Part shown: in pieces, positions 8,935 through 19,692 of the stretch
Layout: every line of letters starts with the position of its first letter
How positions within the stretch are numbered: the stretch's first letter is position 1
NCBI RefSeq assembly: GCF_000527035.1
Contig: NZ_AZUK01000001.1
Span: 496,001 to 560,000, forward strand
Source: Tolumonas lignilytica
GTDB taxonomy: Bacteria > Pseudomonadota > Gammaproteobacteria > Enterobacterales > Aeromonadaceae
Direction: 5' to 3'
Length of the DNA stretch: 64,000 nt
Made by a program: the position numbers and the translations under genes
The notes under the pieces: generated by a model
What the model saw: only the letters and a program-made list of their open reading frames with translations
The model's database searches: none
What the model was told of the DNA's origin: nothing

Positions 8935-10581
8935 TTAGTTATCCAGCGCACGGTATTTTTCACGCAAATGATTACGAATACTGATGGCAGTTAGGTTCAA
9001 CCCAACAATAACGGTGACCAACAAAAACGAGGTGGCATAAACCAGTGGTCGCGCCGCTTCCACATTCGGACTTTGGAAACCAACATCAAAAATATGGAAA
9101 CCAAGGTGCATAAATTTTCGTTCCACATGTATATATGGAAAGTTGCCATCAACCGGTAATGTTGGAGCCAATTTCACAGCACCTACCAGCATCAAAGGAG
9201 CAACCTCACCAGCCGCACGAGCTATAGCCAGAATAAGCCCAGTCATAATGGCGGGGCTTGCCATTGGCAGCACAATTCGCCATAACGTTTCTGCTTTCGT
9301 CGCCCCCAACGCTAATGAACCGTATCGAACCGAACTTGGAATCCGAGACAATCCCTCCTCGGTCGATACGATAACAATGGGCAATGTCAAAATAGCCAGC
9401 GTCAAGGCAGACCAAAGAATGCCGGGGGAACCAAACACCGGATTAGGAAAAGATTCCGGATAAAAAACGCGGTCCAATGTACCGCCGACCATATAAACAA
9501 AAAATCCCAACCCAAACACACCGTAGACAATTGACGGGACCCCGGCAAGGTTAATCACAGCAATCCGAATCAACTTAGTCATGGCATTTTTCCCTGCGTA
9601 TTCATGCAGATAAACCGCAGCTATAACCCCCAAAGGCGTCACAATGACAGTCATCAGCAGCACCATAAATACGGTACCAAAAATAGCAGGGAAAACACCG
9701 CCTTCTGTGTTAGCTTCGCGCGGTTCGTCACTAACAAATTTACCGATCTGATGAAACCAATGACCTGTTTTCTGTAGCAGATTCATTTGGTTTGGCCAGG
9801 TGACATCCAAGACTTGCGTTAACGGTATACTGACATCAATTCCGCGCATATCTTTAATGACTAAGGTGTCATGGCTGGCCTGATCGCGCAGATCAAACAA
9901 GCGCTTTTCCAAAACCTGGTATTGCTGACTCAATTGCGAGCGTTGCACCGCAAATTCTTTCTGCGCCGGCTCGTTCCATTCGTTATTCAGCTGTAATTTG
10001 CGCTCTTTCAGGCGCAGTTTTTCCAACTGATAGTTAATCGAACCAATCTTACCTTTCTGCAAGTCATTCGCTTCTGTATTTAGTGCACGCACTCGCTTTA
10101 AGTGAGCAGGTAAGATCTGATGGATATTCTCAGCTAATGCTTTACCATCCACGACCAGATGTTGGATATAGCCATAGAAATTGCCATTGGTACTTCGTTC
10201 CAGTACAGCCAGTTCTTTCGGTTGGGAACGCTTTTTAATATTGGTTTCCAGCAACCAGCGAAAATCGAGAGGCACAAACTCCCGATTCCCGGTTTTTACC
10301 AGATAACGCGTCAGCTCTTCGCCTACATTATTGGGTAATGCCACACCAGTTGCGCGAATTCGGGCACTGGGAACAAGCTCTTCATCATAGAGTTCCCCAA
10401 TAACCACTTCTGATTTGCCGTTTTCCGTCACTTGCCATTCATAAATGGTATGCGGCCAGAAATAAACCAAACCGCGCCAGCCAATCAGCATCAACAAACC
10501 AATTACAGCCACCAGACTGAGGCTAACCGCTCCGCCTGTCAGCCAGATCCAAGGCGAGCCTGATTTAAACCACGTTTTCAT
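8935..10581 (-). CDS. pstA: Phosphate ABC transporter permease PstA, long form
   Basis: The C-terminal 245 residues (about 300-545) are a standard PstA permease with six membrane segments and the E-A-A-like ABC-contact loop (A-L-G-A-T-K-A-E-T-L-W-R). The first 300 residues are extra relative to E. coli PstA (296 total). They comprise one TM at about 15-36 and a large periplasmic domain that includes a charged coiled coil at about 165-240. Such long PstA proteins occur in Vibrio, Shewanella and Aeromonas relatives, always with a long PstC. The function of the extension is not known; contact with PstS or with the matching PstC extension is my inference. It is 23 bp after pstC in the operon. Confidence 0.93.
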   Translation of the reverse strand: MKTWFKSGSPWIWLTGGAVSLSLVAVIGLLMLIGWRGLVYFWPHTIYEWQVTENGKSEVVIGELYDEELVPSARIRATGVALPNNVGEELTRYLVKTGNREFVPLDFRWLLETNIKKRSQPKELAVLERSTNGNFYGYIQHLVVDGKALAENIHQILPAHLKRVRALNTEANDLQKGKIGSINYQLEKLRLKERKLQLNNEWNEPAQKEFAVQRSQLSQQYQVLEKRLFDLRDQASHDTLVIKDMRGIDVSIPLTQVLDVTWPNQMNLLQKTGHWFHQIGKFVSDEPREANTEGGVFPAIFGTVFMVLLMTVIVTPLGVIAAVYLHEYAGKNAMTKLIRIAVINLAGVPSIVYGVFGLGFFVYMVGGTLDRVFYPESFPNPVFGSPGILWSALTLAILTLPIVIVSTEEGLSRIPSSVRYGSLALGATKAETLWRIVLPMASPAIMTGLILAIARAAGEVAPLMLVGAVKLAPTLPVDGNFPYIHVERKFMHLGFHIFDVGFQSPNVEAARPLVYATSFLLVTVIVGLNLTAISIRNHLREKYRALDN

Positions 10582-10604
10582 GCTACTTTCATCCTTTGAC
10601 CTGA

Positions 10605-12842
10605 CTACATAGAACTGTATTTATCACGCAGACGTTGCCGGATATATTCAGCAATGCTGTTAAAAATAAAGGTAAATACGAATAAAACAAACGCAGCTAA
10701 GAAAAGCACACGGTAATGGGAGCTGCCCACTTCAGACTCAGGCATTTCTACCGCAATGTTGGCTGCTAATGTGCGCAGCCCTTCAAAAATACTCATGTTC
10801 ATGATGGGCGTATTCCCTGTCGCCATCAGAACAATCATGGTCTCTCCCACCGCACGCCCCAGCCCCATCATCACAGCGGAAAAAATACCGGGGCTGGCAG
10901 TCAGAATGACGACTCGACTTAACGTTTGCCAAGGTGTAGCACCTAACGCCAAAGAACCTTGCGTCAGATGTGCTGGCACTGAAAACACGGCATCTTCAGC
11001 AATGGAGAAAATTGTCGGAATAACTGCAAATCCCATCGCGATGCCGACAACCAGCGCGTTACGCTGATCGAAACGGATACCAATATCATTCGTGATGAAG
11101 CTGCGAACATTACCACCGAAGAAATGCATCTCAATGAACGGGCTCAATTCAATGCATCCCCAGCCAATCAACACAATCACAGGGATCAGAATGAGGGCAT
11201 GCCAGCCATCAGGTAATGCTTCTTTGATGTAACGAGGCAAAGCCCCCCAGCCCAGACCAGCCAATAATACGCCTAATGGCAAGGAGAACAGCATCAATAC
11301 AATGCCAGGCAGATTGGCTTCTATTGCCGGTGCAAGCCACAATCCGGCAAGAAAACCGAGAATCACCGTCGGCAATGCAGCCATGATTTCCACGGTCGGT
11401 TTCACGAATGTGCGCATCCCCGCCGACATGAAATAACCCGCATAAATGGCGCCAGCCAGTGCAATCGGGACAGCAAACAACATGGCATAAAAGGCCGCTT
11501 TCATGGTACCAAATGCTAATGGCACCAGGCTGAGTTTGGGTTCAAAATCATCAGAAGCCGACGTGGACTGCCATACATATTGCGGTTCTGGATAACCTTC
11601 GTACCAAACCTTTGTCCACAACGAGCTCCAACTCACTTCCGGATGTTCATTCGATACATGATAAAGCTGAAATTTATCGGCCTGTTCTGTCAGCAAAGCA
11701 GAGTTACGCGGAGATAATGAAATAGCGTCTAATTTGCCGGGACCCAGATTATCGGCATACAAACGTGCATGGCTGGTTGTATAAAAAAGTTCGATATGAT
11801 TATTACCCGATAAGGTCGCAAACCCTTTCCGACTATGCTCAGGAGCCAGATCCCGAATCGATTGCTTCGCCTGAAACTCGCGGATCTGCATAAAATTCCG
11901 CACACCACTCTTGAGTACCTCAAACCACTGGGATATCACGCCATTGTCATTGGCAACCAACAGTGACGATGCACCACTCAAGAGCGAAATATTGGTTACA
12001 TTGGCCTGTTGCGCATTGACAGGTAATGAAGCTTTTAGCGTAATATTTTCCGGGGTGGCAATATTATAAATAGACAATAAATTGCCGACGCGGACCAGTA
12101 ATACGTCCAGATTTGGCGTCAGCAATAGCTGATCAATTTTACCGGTGATTTCAGGTAACCGGTAATGCTGGCTATTCCATTCGACCTCACCGGAAAGAAA
12201 GTTCTCTTCCCCGCTTTGTACCAACAGTTGCACACCACTATCGGTAGCAAAAGCAAATATTCGTTTATCTGATTTAGCCTCAAATGCTAACTTGTTAATA
12301 GCATGACCTTCGGGATCTAATACAACCGGAGTCTCACCTAACGGATATTTGAGTTCGGCTTGAGTAACCCGGTCTTTACCTTTCGGATAGGTAGCAATGA
12401 ATTCCGGCTGGATCACCTTTGCCTGACCGTTTGCCAGACCATAAATGACCAGAGTTTTCCCCATTGAGGTGCTAGCAACTGCTGTCACATCTGATGCGAT
12501 ATCCTGATGTAACAACACATTGCCGATGGGATAACCCGATGCTTTATTCAGAGAAAAGAAATCGACCGTACCCTGATGACTGAAACGATAACCAATTTGA
12601 TTCTGATCATCCGTGCCTAGGATAGCCGTTTCACCCTTAACAGGCACTTGCAATGACGCAACAGGCTGAAGTGATGCACCGACAAAGAGAGGTTTTACGA
12701 CATACAGCAGATAGAAAAAAATCAGCAGCAAAGCAACCAGTACCAAAATGCCACCGGCTGTAATTCCAATGCTTGCCAGACGATCTTTCACTCGTCGTTT
12801 ACGGCTGCCTGCCATCGTCAAATTGATTGATTCAGTTGACAT
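10605..12842 (-). CDS. pstC: Phosphate ABC transporter permease PstC, long form
   Basis: The 745-residue protein has a basic N-terminus, TM1 at about 26-50, a roughly 370-residue periplasmic region made mainly of beta-strand-like segments, then a typical PstC permease of about 300 residues with the ABC-contact loop (L-A-L-G-A-T-P-W-Q-T-L). E. coli PstC is 319 residues, so the periplasmic domain is an insertion between TM1 and the permease core. Its repeated short strands with Asp/Asn turns look propeller-like, but I cannot confirm a fold. First gene of the pstCAB-phoU operon, with a Pho-box promoter 30-63 bp upstream. The pstS gene is not adjacent but lies 4.4 kb away. Confidence 0.93.
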   Translation of the reverse strand: MSTESINLTMAGSRKRRVKDRLASIGITAGGILVLVALLLIFFYLLYVVKPLFVGASLQPVASLQVPVKGETAILGTDDQNQIGYRFSHQGTVDFFSLNKASGYPIGNVLLHQDIASDVTAVASTSMGKTLVIYGLANGQAKVIQPEFIATYPKGKDRVTQAELKYPLGETPVVLDPEGHAINKLAFEAKSDKRIFAFATDSGVQLLVQSGEENFLSGEVEWNSQHYRLPEITGKIDQLLLTPNLDVLLVRVGNLLSIYNIATPENITLKASLPVNAQQANVTNISLLSGASSLLVANDNGVISQWFEVLKSGVRNFMQIREFQAKQSIRDLAPEHSRKGFATLSGNNHIELFYTTSHARLYADNLGPGKLDAISLSPRNSALLTEQADKFQLYHVSNEHPEVSWSSLWTKVWYEGYPEPQYVWQSTSASDDFEPKLSLVPLAFGTMKAAFYAMLFAVPIALAGAIYAGYFMSAGMRTFVKPTVEIMAALPTVILGFLAGLWLAPAIEANLPGIVLMLFSLPLGVLLAGLGWGALPRYIKEALPDGWHALILIPVIVLIGWGCIELSPFIEMHFFGGNVRSFITNDIGIRFDQRNALVVGIAMGFAVIPTIFSIAEDAVFSVPAHLTQGSLALGATPWQTLSRVVILTASPGIFSAVMMGLGRAVGETMIVLMATGNTPIMNMSIFEGLRTLAANIAVEMPESEVGSSHYRVLFLAAFVLFVFTFIFNSIAEYIRQRLRDKYSSM

Positions 12843-12871
12843 TAAAACCTCAACTCCACATAGAGTGGCGT

Positions 12872-12905
12872 ATTTTAGGGATTGAAGATGACACTTTTGT
12901 TACAT
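12872..12905 (-). promoter_or_regulatory. PhoB-dependent promoter of pstC (Pho box plus -10)
   Basis: On the minus strand, 12905-12888 reads ATGTAACAAAAGTGTCAT, 14 of 18 matches to the Pho box CTGTCATAAAACTGTCAT. Exactly 10 bp downstream is TAAAAT (12877-12872), a 5/6 match to the -10 hexamer. This is the arrangement of PhoB class promoters, where the box replaces the -35 element. Confidence 0.88.
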
Positions 12906-12976
12906 GGCATCTATTTCTGTATCTATCCAGCATTTGCTACAGTCTCTGTCAGGTATAAAGTTCTGATTTACAAGCA

Positions 12977-13010
12977 GTGACACAAGTTTGTCATATAGTT
13001 GACATATACT
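12977..13010 (+). promoter_or_regulatory. PhoB-dependent promoter of ppk1 with three 11-bp repeats
   Basis: Three consecutive 11-bp units (TGACACAAGTT, TGTCATATAGT, TGACATATACT; 12978-13010) form two overlapping Pho boxes, the second at 12988-13005 with 13 of 18 matches. The first box ends at 12994, and a -10 hexamer TATACT at 13005-13010 follows after exactly 10 bp. It points at ppk1 and is back to back with the pstC promoter. Confidence 0.85.
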
Positions 13011-13072
13011 ATAGCTGCAATGCGTTGTGAACTAAGCAACTGCAGCAATAATAAAGTGCGGTGAGGATTGGC

Positions 13073-15145
13073 ATGAGTAGTGACAAATTGTGGATTGAAA
13101 AAGAGTTGAGCTGGCTCTCATTTAATGGCCGCGTATTGCAAGAAGCCATGGATAAATCAGTGCCTCTTATTGAACGAGTTCGGTTTCTCGGCATTTTTTC
13201 CAACAACCAGGATGAATTTTTCAAAGTTCGCGTTGCTGATGTCAAACGTCGGGTGTTGATTCATAAAGAACACGGCGGAGACCCGAAAGCTGAAGATCTG
13301 CTGCATACCATCCAAGACCGTGTTATGGAACTGGGTCAGGTTTTTGATAACACCTACCACGAGCTGATGATGGCATTGGCGCGCCATAATATCTTTCTTA
13401 TCAATGAAGAACAAACCAGCGCAGAACAAAAAAGCTGGTTACGCACCTACTTTAAAGAAAAGGTTCTGCGTCATATCAGCCCGATTTTATTGACCAGTGA
13501 TAGTGATCCAGTCAGTTTCCTCAAAGACCAATACACCTATCTTGCCGTCAAGATGAAAAAAGAGGGGTTGCATAGTCAATATGCACTGATTGAAGTACCG
13601 ACTGAGCATGTTCCGCGTTTTGTTCCTGTTCCCAGCGACGGCAATCGCGGCAAAAAAGTATTAATCATTTTGGATAATGTCATCCGCTTGTGTCTGGACG
13701 ATATTTTCCGAGGTTTCTTTGAATACGACTCGATCGCTGCCTATTCTGTAAAAATGACCCGAGATGCCGAATTTGATTTGTCATCACAAATGGATCTCAC
13801 GTTGCTGGAAAAAACCAGTGAAGGGTTAAAGCAGCGTTTGAAAGCCTTACCGGTCCGGTTTGCTTATGACAGAGAAATGCCGCAAGCCATGGTGCAATTT
13901 CTCACCAGCAAATTGGAAATGAGCCACTACGACTCCATTATGCCCGGTGGCCGTTATCACAATTTTAAAGACTTCATTGGATTTCCCAATGTAGGTCGCA
14001 CCTATCTGGAAAACTACAAATTACCGGCATTAGAGTGTCAGGATTTTGAACGGCACCGAACCGTATTTAAAGCCATCACAGAACAAGACATTTTATTGCA
14101 CTACCCTTATCACAAGTTCGTATACCTGACCGAAATGCTACGTCAGGCATCCTTTGATCCGGCTGTCAGCTCTATCAAGATGAATATCTACCGTGTTGCC
14201 AGCCAGTCACGGGTTATTGATTCGCTTATTGATGCTGCTAACAACGGGAAACGGGTGACCGTTGTGGTCGAATTACAGGCGCGCTTCGATGAGGCTGCCA
14301 ACATCATCTGGGCAAATCGCCTGAAAGATGCCGGTGTTAAAGTACTCTTTGGCCTTGATAGTTTGAAAGTTCATTCCAAACTCTGTCTGATAACTCGTCG
14401 CGAAGGGAATGAGCAGGTTCGCTATGCCCACATTGGCACAGGAAACTTCAACGAAAAAACGGCGAAGATCTATACCGATTTCTCACTCTTTACCCGTAAT
14501 CAGGAAATAGCTGCAGAAGTCGATTCCGTATTTGAGTTCATTGAGCATCCCTACCGCCGTATCAAATTTAATCACCTGCTCGTTTCACCCATCAATTCAA
14601 GACGTTATATCTATCGCCTGATTGATAATGAATTAGCGAACGCTAAAAACGGTCTCCCGGCAGAAATCACAATTAAAATAAACAACTTAGTTGATGTCGG
14701 AATGGTTCAGCGCTTATATGCAGCCAGCCAGGCCGGCGTGAAGATCAGAATGATCATTCGCGGGATGTGTTCGCTGGTTCCCGGAATTCCAGAGGTGAGT
14801 GACAATATTCAAATTATCAGTATTGTCGATCGTTTTCTGGAGCACCCTCGAGTCATGGTGTTCCATAATAATGGCAATTCGAAGGTGTTTATTTCCTCCG
14901 CAGATTGGATGACGCGTAATTTGGATCATCGAGTAGAGGTTGGCACCCCCATTTACGATGAGCGCTTAAAACAACGCATCATTGACTTATTGGAAATACA
15001 GTTCAATGACACGACGAAAGCGCGCGTAATTGATGCGGATCAACGGAACAACTATGTTCCGCGTGGAAATCGTCGTAAAATCCGTTCTCAAATATCAATT
15101 TACGAATATCTGCAACGACTGGAGTTACCGTCTTATGCCGAATAA
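13073..15145 (+). CDS. ppk1: Polyphosphate kinase 1
   Basis: PPK1 reversibly builds inorganic polyphosphate from the ATP gamma-phosphate. The 690-residue protein begins with the conserved [11 protein letters not shown] helix-rich N-terminal domain and has the two phospholipase-D-like C-terminal domains. The autophosphorylated His is at about residue 434 (K-V-H-S-K-L) and the second catalytic His at about 453 (Y-A-H-I-G-T-G-N-F), close to E. coli H435/H454. I chose ATG 13073, which has GAGG 7 bp upstream; an in-frame GTG at 13061 would add four residues. It overlaps ppx by 11 bp and is driven by its own Pho promoter, so polyphosphate synthesis should rise under phosphate limitation. Confidence 0.96.
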   Translation: MSSDKLWIEKELSWLSFNGRVLQEAMDKSVPLIERVRFLGIFSNNQDEFFKVRVADVKRRVLIHKEHGGDPKAEDLLHTIQDRVMELGQVFDNTYHELMMALARHNIFLINEEQTSAEQKSWLRTYFKEKVLRHISPILLTSDSDPVSFLKDQYTYLAVKMKKEGLHSQYALIEVPTEHVPRFVPVPSDGNRGKKVLIILDNVIRLCLDDIFRGFFEYDSIAAYSVKMTRDAEFDLSSQMDLTLLEKTSEGLKQRLKALPVRFAYDREMPQAMVQFLTSKLEMSHYDSIMPGGRYHNFKDFIGFPNVGRTYLENYKLPALECQDFERHRTVFKAITEQDILLHYPYHKFVYLTEMLRQASFDPAVSSIKMNIYRVASQSRVIDSLIDAANNGKRVTVVVELQARFDEAANIIWANRLKDAGVKVLFGLDSLKVHSKLCLITRREGNEQVRYAHIGTGNFNEKTAKIYTDFSLFTRNQEIAAEVDSVFEFIEHPYRRIKFNHLLVSPINSRRYIYRLIDNELANAKNGLPAEITIKINNLVDVGMVQRLYAASQAGVKIRMIIRGMCSLVPGIPEVSDNIQIISIVDRFLEHPRVMVFHNNGNSKVFISSADWMTRNLDHRVEVGTPIYDERLKQRIIDLLEIQFNDTTKARVIDADQRNNYVPRGNRRKIRSQISIYEYLQRLELPSYAE

Positions 15146-16622
15146 CATGCTTGCCGCGATCGATTTGGGTTCAAACAGTTTTCATATGATGGTAGCCCGG
15201 GTCGTTGATGGTCGCTTGCAGGTTGTTGATCGGTTAAAAGAACGTGTTCGTCTGGCGGAAGGCATGGACGAATATAAAAATCTCTCTGAAGAAGCCATGA
15301 AGCGAGGCCTCGATTGCCTCGCTTTATTTGCGGAACGAATGCAGAGTATCCATCCTGATGACATTCGGATCACAGGAACTTACACCTTGCGCGTAGCGCA
15401 CAATGCGCAACATTTTATAGAACGTGCCAAACAACTGCTTGGCCACCCGATTGAGATCATTTCCGGATTAGAAGAGGCTCGCCTGATTTATCAGGGTGTT
15501 TCGCACACTCAGCATACGCAAGGCCGGATGCTGGTGATTGATATTGGCGGCGGCAGTACGGAATTAATCATTGGTGAAAAATACCTGCCAATGGCACTAA
15601 CCAGTCGGAAAATGGGTTGTGTGACGTTTAGCAAGCAGTTTTTCAGCAATGGTAAGGCGTCAGAAAAGAACTTCAATGCCGCTATTTTTGAAGCATTGCA
15701 TCAGCTCGAACCTATTCTGACCCAGTTCACAACCTTACATTGGCATCAATGTTTAGGCAGCTCAGGGACGATAAAGACCGTAAAAGAATTGCTGTTGGCT
15801 GCAGGCGGTGATGGGCAAATTACACTTGCCGGTCTTGAACACCTCAAGCAACAGATCATTCAGCAGAAATATATAACAGAGCTGGATTTACCCGGCCTGA
15901 CAGACGACCGACGCCCTGTGATCGCTGCCGGAGTGGCTATCATGATTGCATTATTTCAGGGGCTAGGGATTGAACATATGGAATATTCCGACGGCGCATT
16001 ACGTGAAGGGATCCTTTACGAGTTTGCCTCGCGTCAGGAACAGCATGACATCCGAGAACAAACCGCTAAAGGTTTGGCCGATATGTATCATCTCGATACC
16101 CATCAGGCCTCACGGGTAAAAACGACCGCTCTCTCATTGTTTGATTTAGTGGCCACCGATTGGCAATTACCACCGGATCAGATGCGCCCCCTGTTAAGCT
16201 GGGCTGCCGCCTTACATGAAGTCGGGCTGGTGATCAATTTTTCAGCAATTCAGCGCCACTCATCTTATATTTTACAAAACTCAGATCTACCCGGTTTTAA
16301 CCAGGAAGAACAGCAAGCCCTCGCGACATTGGTTCGGTTCCATCGTAAAGCGATTAAGGCCTATGAATTCAGCCCGATCCCTAACTACGACGATCACGCG
16401 CTCTGGCGTTGTATCCGTCTGTTGCGTATTGCGGTCGCTTTACACCATCGCCGGATGGATGAGATCCTGCCTCATATCGGGATCCGGGTCATTGGTGATA
16501 CCATGACATTAGTATTGCCACACCGCTGGACTGAAAATAATAAGTTATTAATGCAAAACCTTGAGCGCGAACAAAAATATATGAAAGCAATGCTATGGGA
16601 ACTGGTGTTGGAAGTCGTCTGA
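15135..16622 (+). CDS. ppx: Exopolyphosphatase Ppx (Ppx/GppA family)
   Basis: The 495-residue protein has the two phosphate-binding loops of the actin-like Ppx/GppA fold: D-L-G-S-N-S-F-H near the N-terminus and D-I-G-G-G-S-T-E at about 138-145. An HD-like helical C-terminal half follows. It hydrolyses terminal phosphates from polyphosphate and, in some members, pppGpp. Start ATG 15135 lies inside the end of ppk1 (11-bp overlap), so translation is probably coupled; the frame is open further upstream, but those codons lie wholly within ppk1 and are not conserved in the family. The full length suggests Ppx rather than GppA, and the ppk1 partnership supports that. Confidence 0.94.
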   Translation: MPNNMLAAIDLGSNSFHMMVARVVDGRLQVVDRLKERVRLAEGMDEYKNLSEEAMKRGLDCLALFAERMQSIHPDDIRITGTYTLRVAHNAQHFIERAKQLLGHPIEIISGLEEARLIYQGVSHTQHTQGRMLVIDIGGGSTELIIGEKYLPMALTSRKMGCVTFSKQFFSNGKASEKNFNAAIFEALHQLEPILTQFTTLHWHQCLGSSGTIKTVKELLLAAGGDGQITLAGLEHLKQQIIQQKYITELDLPGLTDDRRPVIAAGVAIMIALFQGLGIEHMEYSDGALREGILYEFASRQEQHDIREQTAKGLADMYHLDTHQASRVKTTALSLFDLVATDWQLPPDQMRPLLSWAAALHEVGLVINFSAIQRHSSYILQNSDLPGFNQEEQQALATLVRFHRKAIKAYEFSPIPNYDDHALWRCIRLLRIAVALHHRRMDEILPHIGIRVIGDTMTLVLPHRWTENNKLLMQNLEREQKYMKAMLWELVLEVV

Positions 16623-16646
16623 TCAATATCAGTGTCTTTATGTGCA

Positions 16647-17195
<549 letters not shown>

Positions 17196-17227
17196 TCATT
17201 ATGCCTGATGAGGTAACTGGAAGACAG

Positions 17228-17257
17228 ATAACAAAACGGAGCCCTGAGAGCTCCGTT
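17228..17257 (-). terminator. Terminator after pstS
   Basis: On the minus strand AACGGAGC (17257-17250) pairs with GCTCCGTT (17242-17235) across a 7-nt loop, and TTGTTAT follows. The hairpin lies 18 bp after the pstS stop. Confidence 0.85.
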
Positions 17258-17274
17258 GACAGTCTGATACGCTG

Positions 17275-18249
17275 TTATTTATCGAGTGCAGCTAATTGCT
17301 TTTCGACAACCTTGGCAGGTAACGGGATATAGCCATCTTTGATGACGATGCTCTGACCTGTTTTCGACAGCACCATTTTCAGGAACTCTTTCTGCATTGG
17401 ATCCAATGGTTTATTCGGTGCTTTGTTTACATAGATGAACAGGTAACGGGACAACGGATAGGTGCCGGAAACCGCATTCGCTTCGGTGGCTTCGATGAAT
17501 GTTTTCCCGCCATCTTTTGACAATGGAACAGCTCTGACACCTGAAGTTCTATAACCAATGCCTGAATATCCCAGCCCGTTCAGCGAGGCGGCCACTGATT
17601 GGACGACCGAAGCTGACCCCGGTTGTTCATTGACGGTATTTCTGAAATCCCCTTTACACAGGGCGTGTTCTTTGAAATAGCCATAGGTACCAGAAACAGA
17701 ATTACGACCGAATAGCTGAATATCTTTCGCAGCCCATTCCCCCGTTAACCCCAATTCGCCCCATTTATTGGTGGATTGAGTACCGCCACATTTCAGCGTA
17801 GATGAGAAAATATTATCTAACTGCTGCATGGTCAGCCCTTTGATTGGGTTATCTTTATGAGCAAATACGGCTAACGCATCAATCGCAACCGGAACAGGCG
17901 TTGGCTTATAGCCATAACGTTTTTCGAACGCCTCGATCTCGCCTTCTTTCATCGTGCGGCTCATAGGACCAAACTGAGAGGTGCCTTCGGTCAATGCCGG
18001 TGGTGCTGTCGATGAGCCGGCGGCTTGGATCTGAATATTCACATTCGGATAAACATGTTTGTATTCTTCAGCCCACAACGTCATCAGGTTCGCCAGCGTA
18101 TCTGAACCGACTGACGACAAATTACCAGAAATGCCACTGACCTTCTGATAATCAGGGATCGCTGCATCGACGCCCGTCGCCCAGCTTTGTGCGGAGATAA
18201 AAGCGGCTGCAGCAAAACCCACCGCACTCACTACTTTGTTCAGTTTCAT
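17275..18249 (-). CDS. pstS: Phosphate-binding periplasmic protein PstS
   Basis: The 324-residue protein has a signal peptide with likely cleavage after about A24 (Q-S-W-A-T) and the PstS phosphate-binding loops: S-V-G-S-D-T-L near residue 46, A-G-S-S-T-A-P at about 82, and S-G-T-Y-G-Y at about 193. It captures phosphate in the periplasm for PstC-PstA. It follows phoR directly, and its own strong Pho box lies 89-106 bp upstream of the start. It is separated from the pstCAB-phoU operon by ppk1, ppx and tadA, unlike the E. coli pstSCAB-phoU order. Confidence 0.96.
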   Translation of the reverse strand: MKLNKVVSAVGFAAAAFISAQSWATGVDAAIPDYQKVSGISGNLSSVGSDTLANLMTLWAEEYKHVYPNVNIQIQAAGSSTAPPALTEGTSQFGPMSRTMKEGEIEAFEKRYGYKPTPVPVAIDALAVFAHKDNPIKGLTMQQLDNIFSSTLKCGGTQSTNKWGELGLTGEWAAKDIQLFGRNSVSGTYGYFKEHALCKGDFRNTVNEQPGSASVVQSVAASLNGLGYSGIGYRTSGVRAVPLSKDGGKTFIEATEANAVSGTYPLSRYLFIYVNKAPNKPLDPMQKEFLKMVLSKTGQSIVIKDGYIPLPAKVVEKQLAALDK

Positions 18250-18321
18250 CCATTCTCTCCAGTTGAGAATATTTTCTTTATTAATGCGTCATGCGGACGA
18301 GCATCGACAGTCAGTAAGGCT

Positions 18322-18355
18322 AATCTAATAAGCATAGATGACACTTTTGTGACTG
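18322..18355 (-). promoter_or_regulatory. PhoB-dependent promoter of pstS
   Basis: On the minus strand, 18355-18338 reads CAGTCACAAAAGTGTCAT (15 of 18 Pho-box matches). After exactly 10 bp comes TAGATT (18327-18322), a 4/6 -10 hexamer. The box begins 3 bp after the phoR stop codon, so pstS can be induced separately from phoBR. Confidence 0.87.
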
Positions 18356-18358
18356 TTA

Positions 18359-19684
18359 TTAATCTGCCTTCGCTTCCAAGGCAACTTCATCTTTAACGAC
18401 TAAATTCGCCGGAATACGGAAGCTGAAACGACTGCCTTTACCTAATGTACTTTCCACGTTCAACATGCTGTCATGATGACTCAAAGCATGTTTCACAATA
18501 GCAAGACCCAAGCCTGAGCCACCGGTTTGCCGTGAACGCGCCTTATCAACCCGATAGAAGCGATCGGTCAACCGCCCCAGGTGTTCCAATGCAATGCCTT
18601 CGCCTTCGTCAGTGACAGAAAAGAGAGCGCTTGAACCCTCACGACACCAATCCACCGTAATTTTTCGCCCTGCCGGGGTATATTTGATCGCATTATTGAC
18701 CAGATTTGTCATCGCGCTACGTAACTGATCTTCATCACCAAACACTTTCAGTTGCGGGTCAATCTGGAAAATAAGCTCATGTCGTAATGAACCACTCAGC
18801 GCTTTGGCCTCATGCTGCAACATGAGCAGCATCTTAGGTACATCCACCACTTTTGAGCGATCAATATCCGTGGCAACCTCAATGCGCGACAGCGTCAATA
18901 ACTGATCGACTAAACTGTCCATCCGCATGGTCTGTTCCAGCATGACCTGTTGCATTTTTTTCCAGCGAACTGGCGGCGGCAACTCATCTTCCAGCATTTC
19001 CAGATACCCCTTCAGTACGGTCAAAGGGGTACGCAATTCATGAGAAACGTTGGCAACAAAGTTTTTCCGCATGTTCTCTACGCTTTTTAGATGCGTCACA
19101 TCACGCACCACCAGCATGAATTGATCATCCGAATAGGGCATAACCCGGGCTTCCAGGATCTTGTCATCATTCACGGGAGATGGCATGACCAAAGGTTCAC
19201 TGAATTTGCGTTGTTGCAAAAAACTGACAAACGACGGATGACGGATCAAGTTACTGATATTTTGCCCGGAATCTTCTGGCCAGCGAAAACCCAGACACTG
19301 CCAGGCCAACTTATTACACCAGATAATTGCGCCATCATTGCGACACACCACGGCAGCATCCGGTAAGGCTTCGGCACCCTCCCGAAAGCGACGGATCACG
19401 CTGGCCAGCTCTCTGCGCCGCGCCCGGTGACGTTGTTGTAAACGATAAATACCGTTGAAAATCAACTCCCAGGTGCCGGGCCCCTGAGGTGGAATGAGGC
19501 TGCGATCATTCCATAGCCAATCTTGTAACCGCTTTTGGTACCGATAAAACCAGAAGATATGGTAAGTGAGGGCAAGGATCAGACCTAATCGCCAATCCCC
19601 CATTAATGCGCCAATGATTATAAGTGGTGTGTATAACACAAACACTTTTTTAATTATCGATGACCAGTAATCAGGTTGTTGCAT
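18359..19684 (-). CDS. phoR: Phosphate regulon sensor kinase PhoR
   Basis: The 441-residue histidine kinase has two closely spaced N-terminal membrane helices (about 13-48), a basic linker, a PAS domain at about 95-200, and the HisKA domain with phospho-accepting His215 in V-S-H-E-L-R-T-P-L. A HATPase domain follows, with N-box (N-L-V-N-N-A-I-K-Y-T), D-E-G-E-G-I and G-S-G-L-G-L-A-I. PhoR lacks a large periplasmic sensor and reads phosphate status through PstSCAB and PhoU. It lies 8 bp after phoB in the same transcript. Confidence 0.97.
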   Translation of the reverse strand: MQQPDYWSSIIKKVFVLYTPLIIIGALMGDWRLGLILALTYHIFWFYRYQKRLQDWLWNDRSLIPPQGPGTWELIFNGIYRLQQRHRARRRELASVIRRFREGAEALPDAAVVCRNDGAIIWCNKLAWQCLGFRWPEDSGQNISNLIRHPSFVSFLQQRKFSEPLVMPSPVNDDKILEARVMPYSDDQFMLVVRDVTHLKSVENMRKNFVANVSHELRTPLTVLKGYLEMLEDELPPPVRWKKMQQVMLEQTMRMDSLVDQLLTLSRIEVATDIDRSKVVDVPKMLLMLQHEAKALSGSLRHELIFQIDPQLKVFGDEDQLRSAMTNLVNNAIKYTPAGRKITVDWCREGSSALFSVTDEGEGIALEHLGRLTDRFYRVDKARSRQTGGSGLGLAIVKHALSHHDSMLNVESTLGKGSRFSFRIPANLVVKDEVALEAKAD

Positions 19685-19692
19685 ACAATCCC

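Noticed and set aside
15030..15134. Upstream extension of ppx by 35 codons
   Set aside because: It lies entirely within the conserved end of ppk1, and the Ppx fold begins at ATG 15135.
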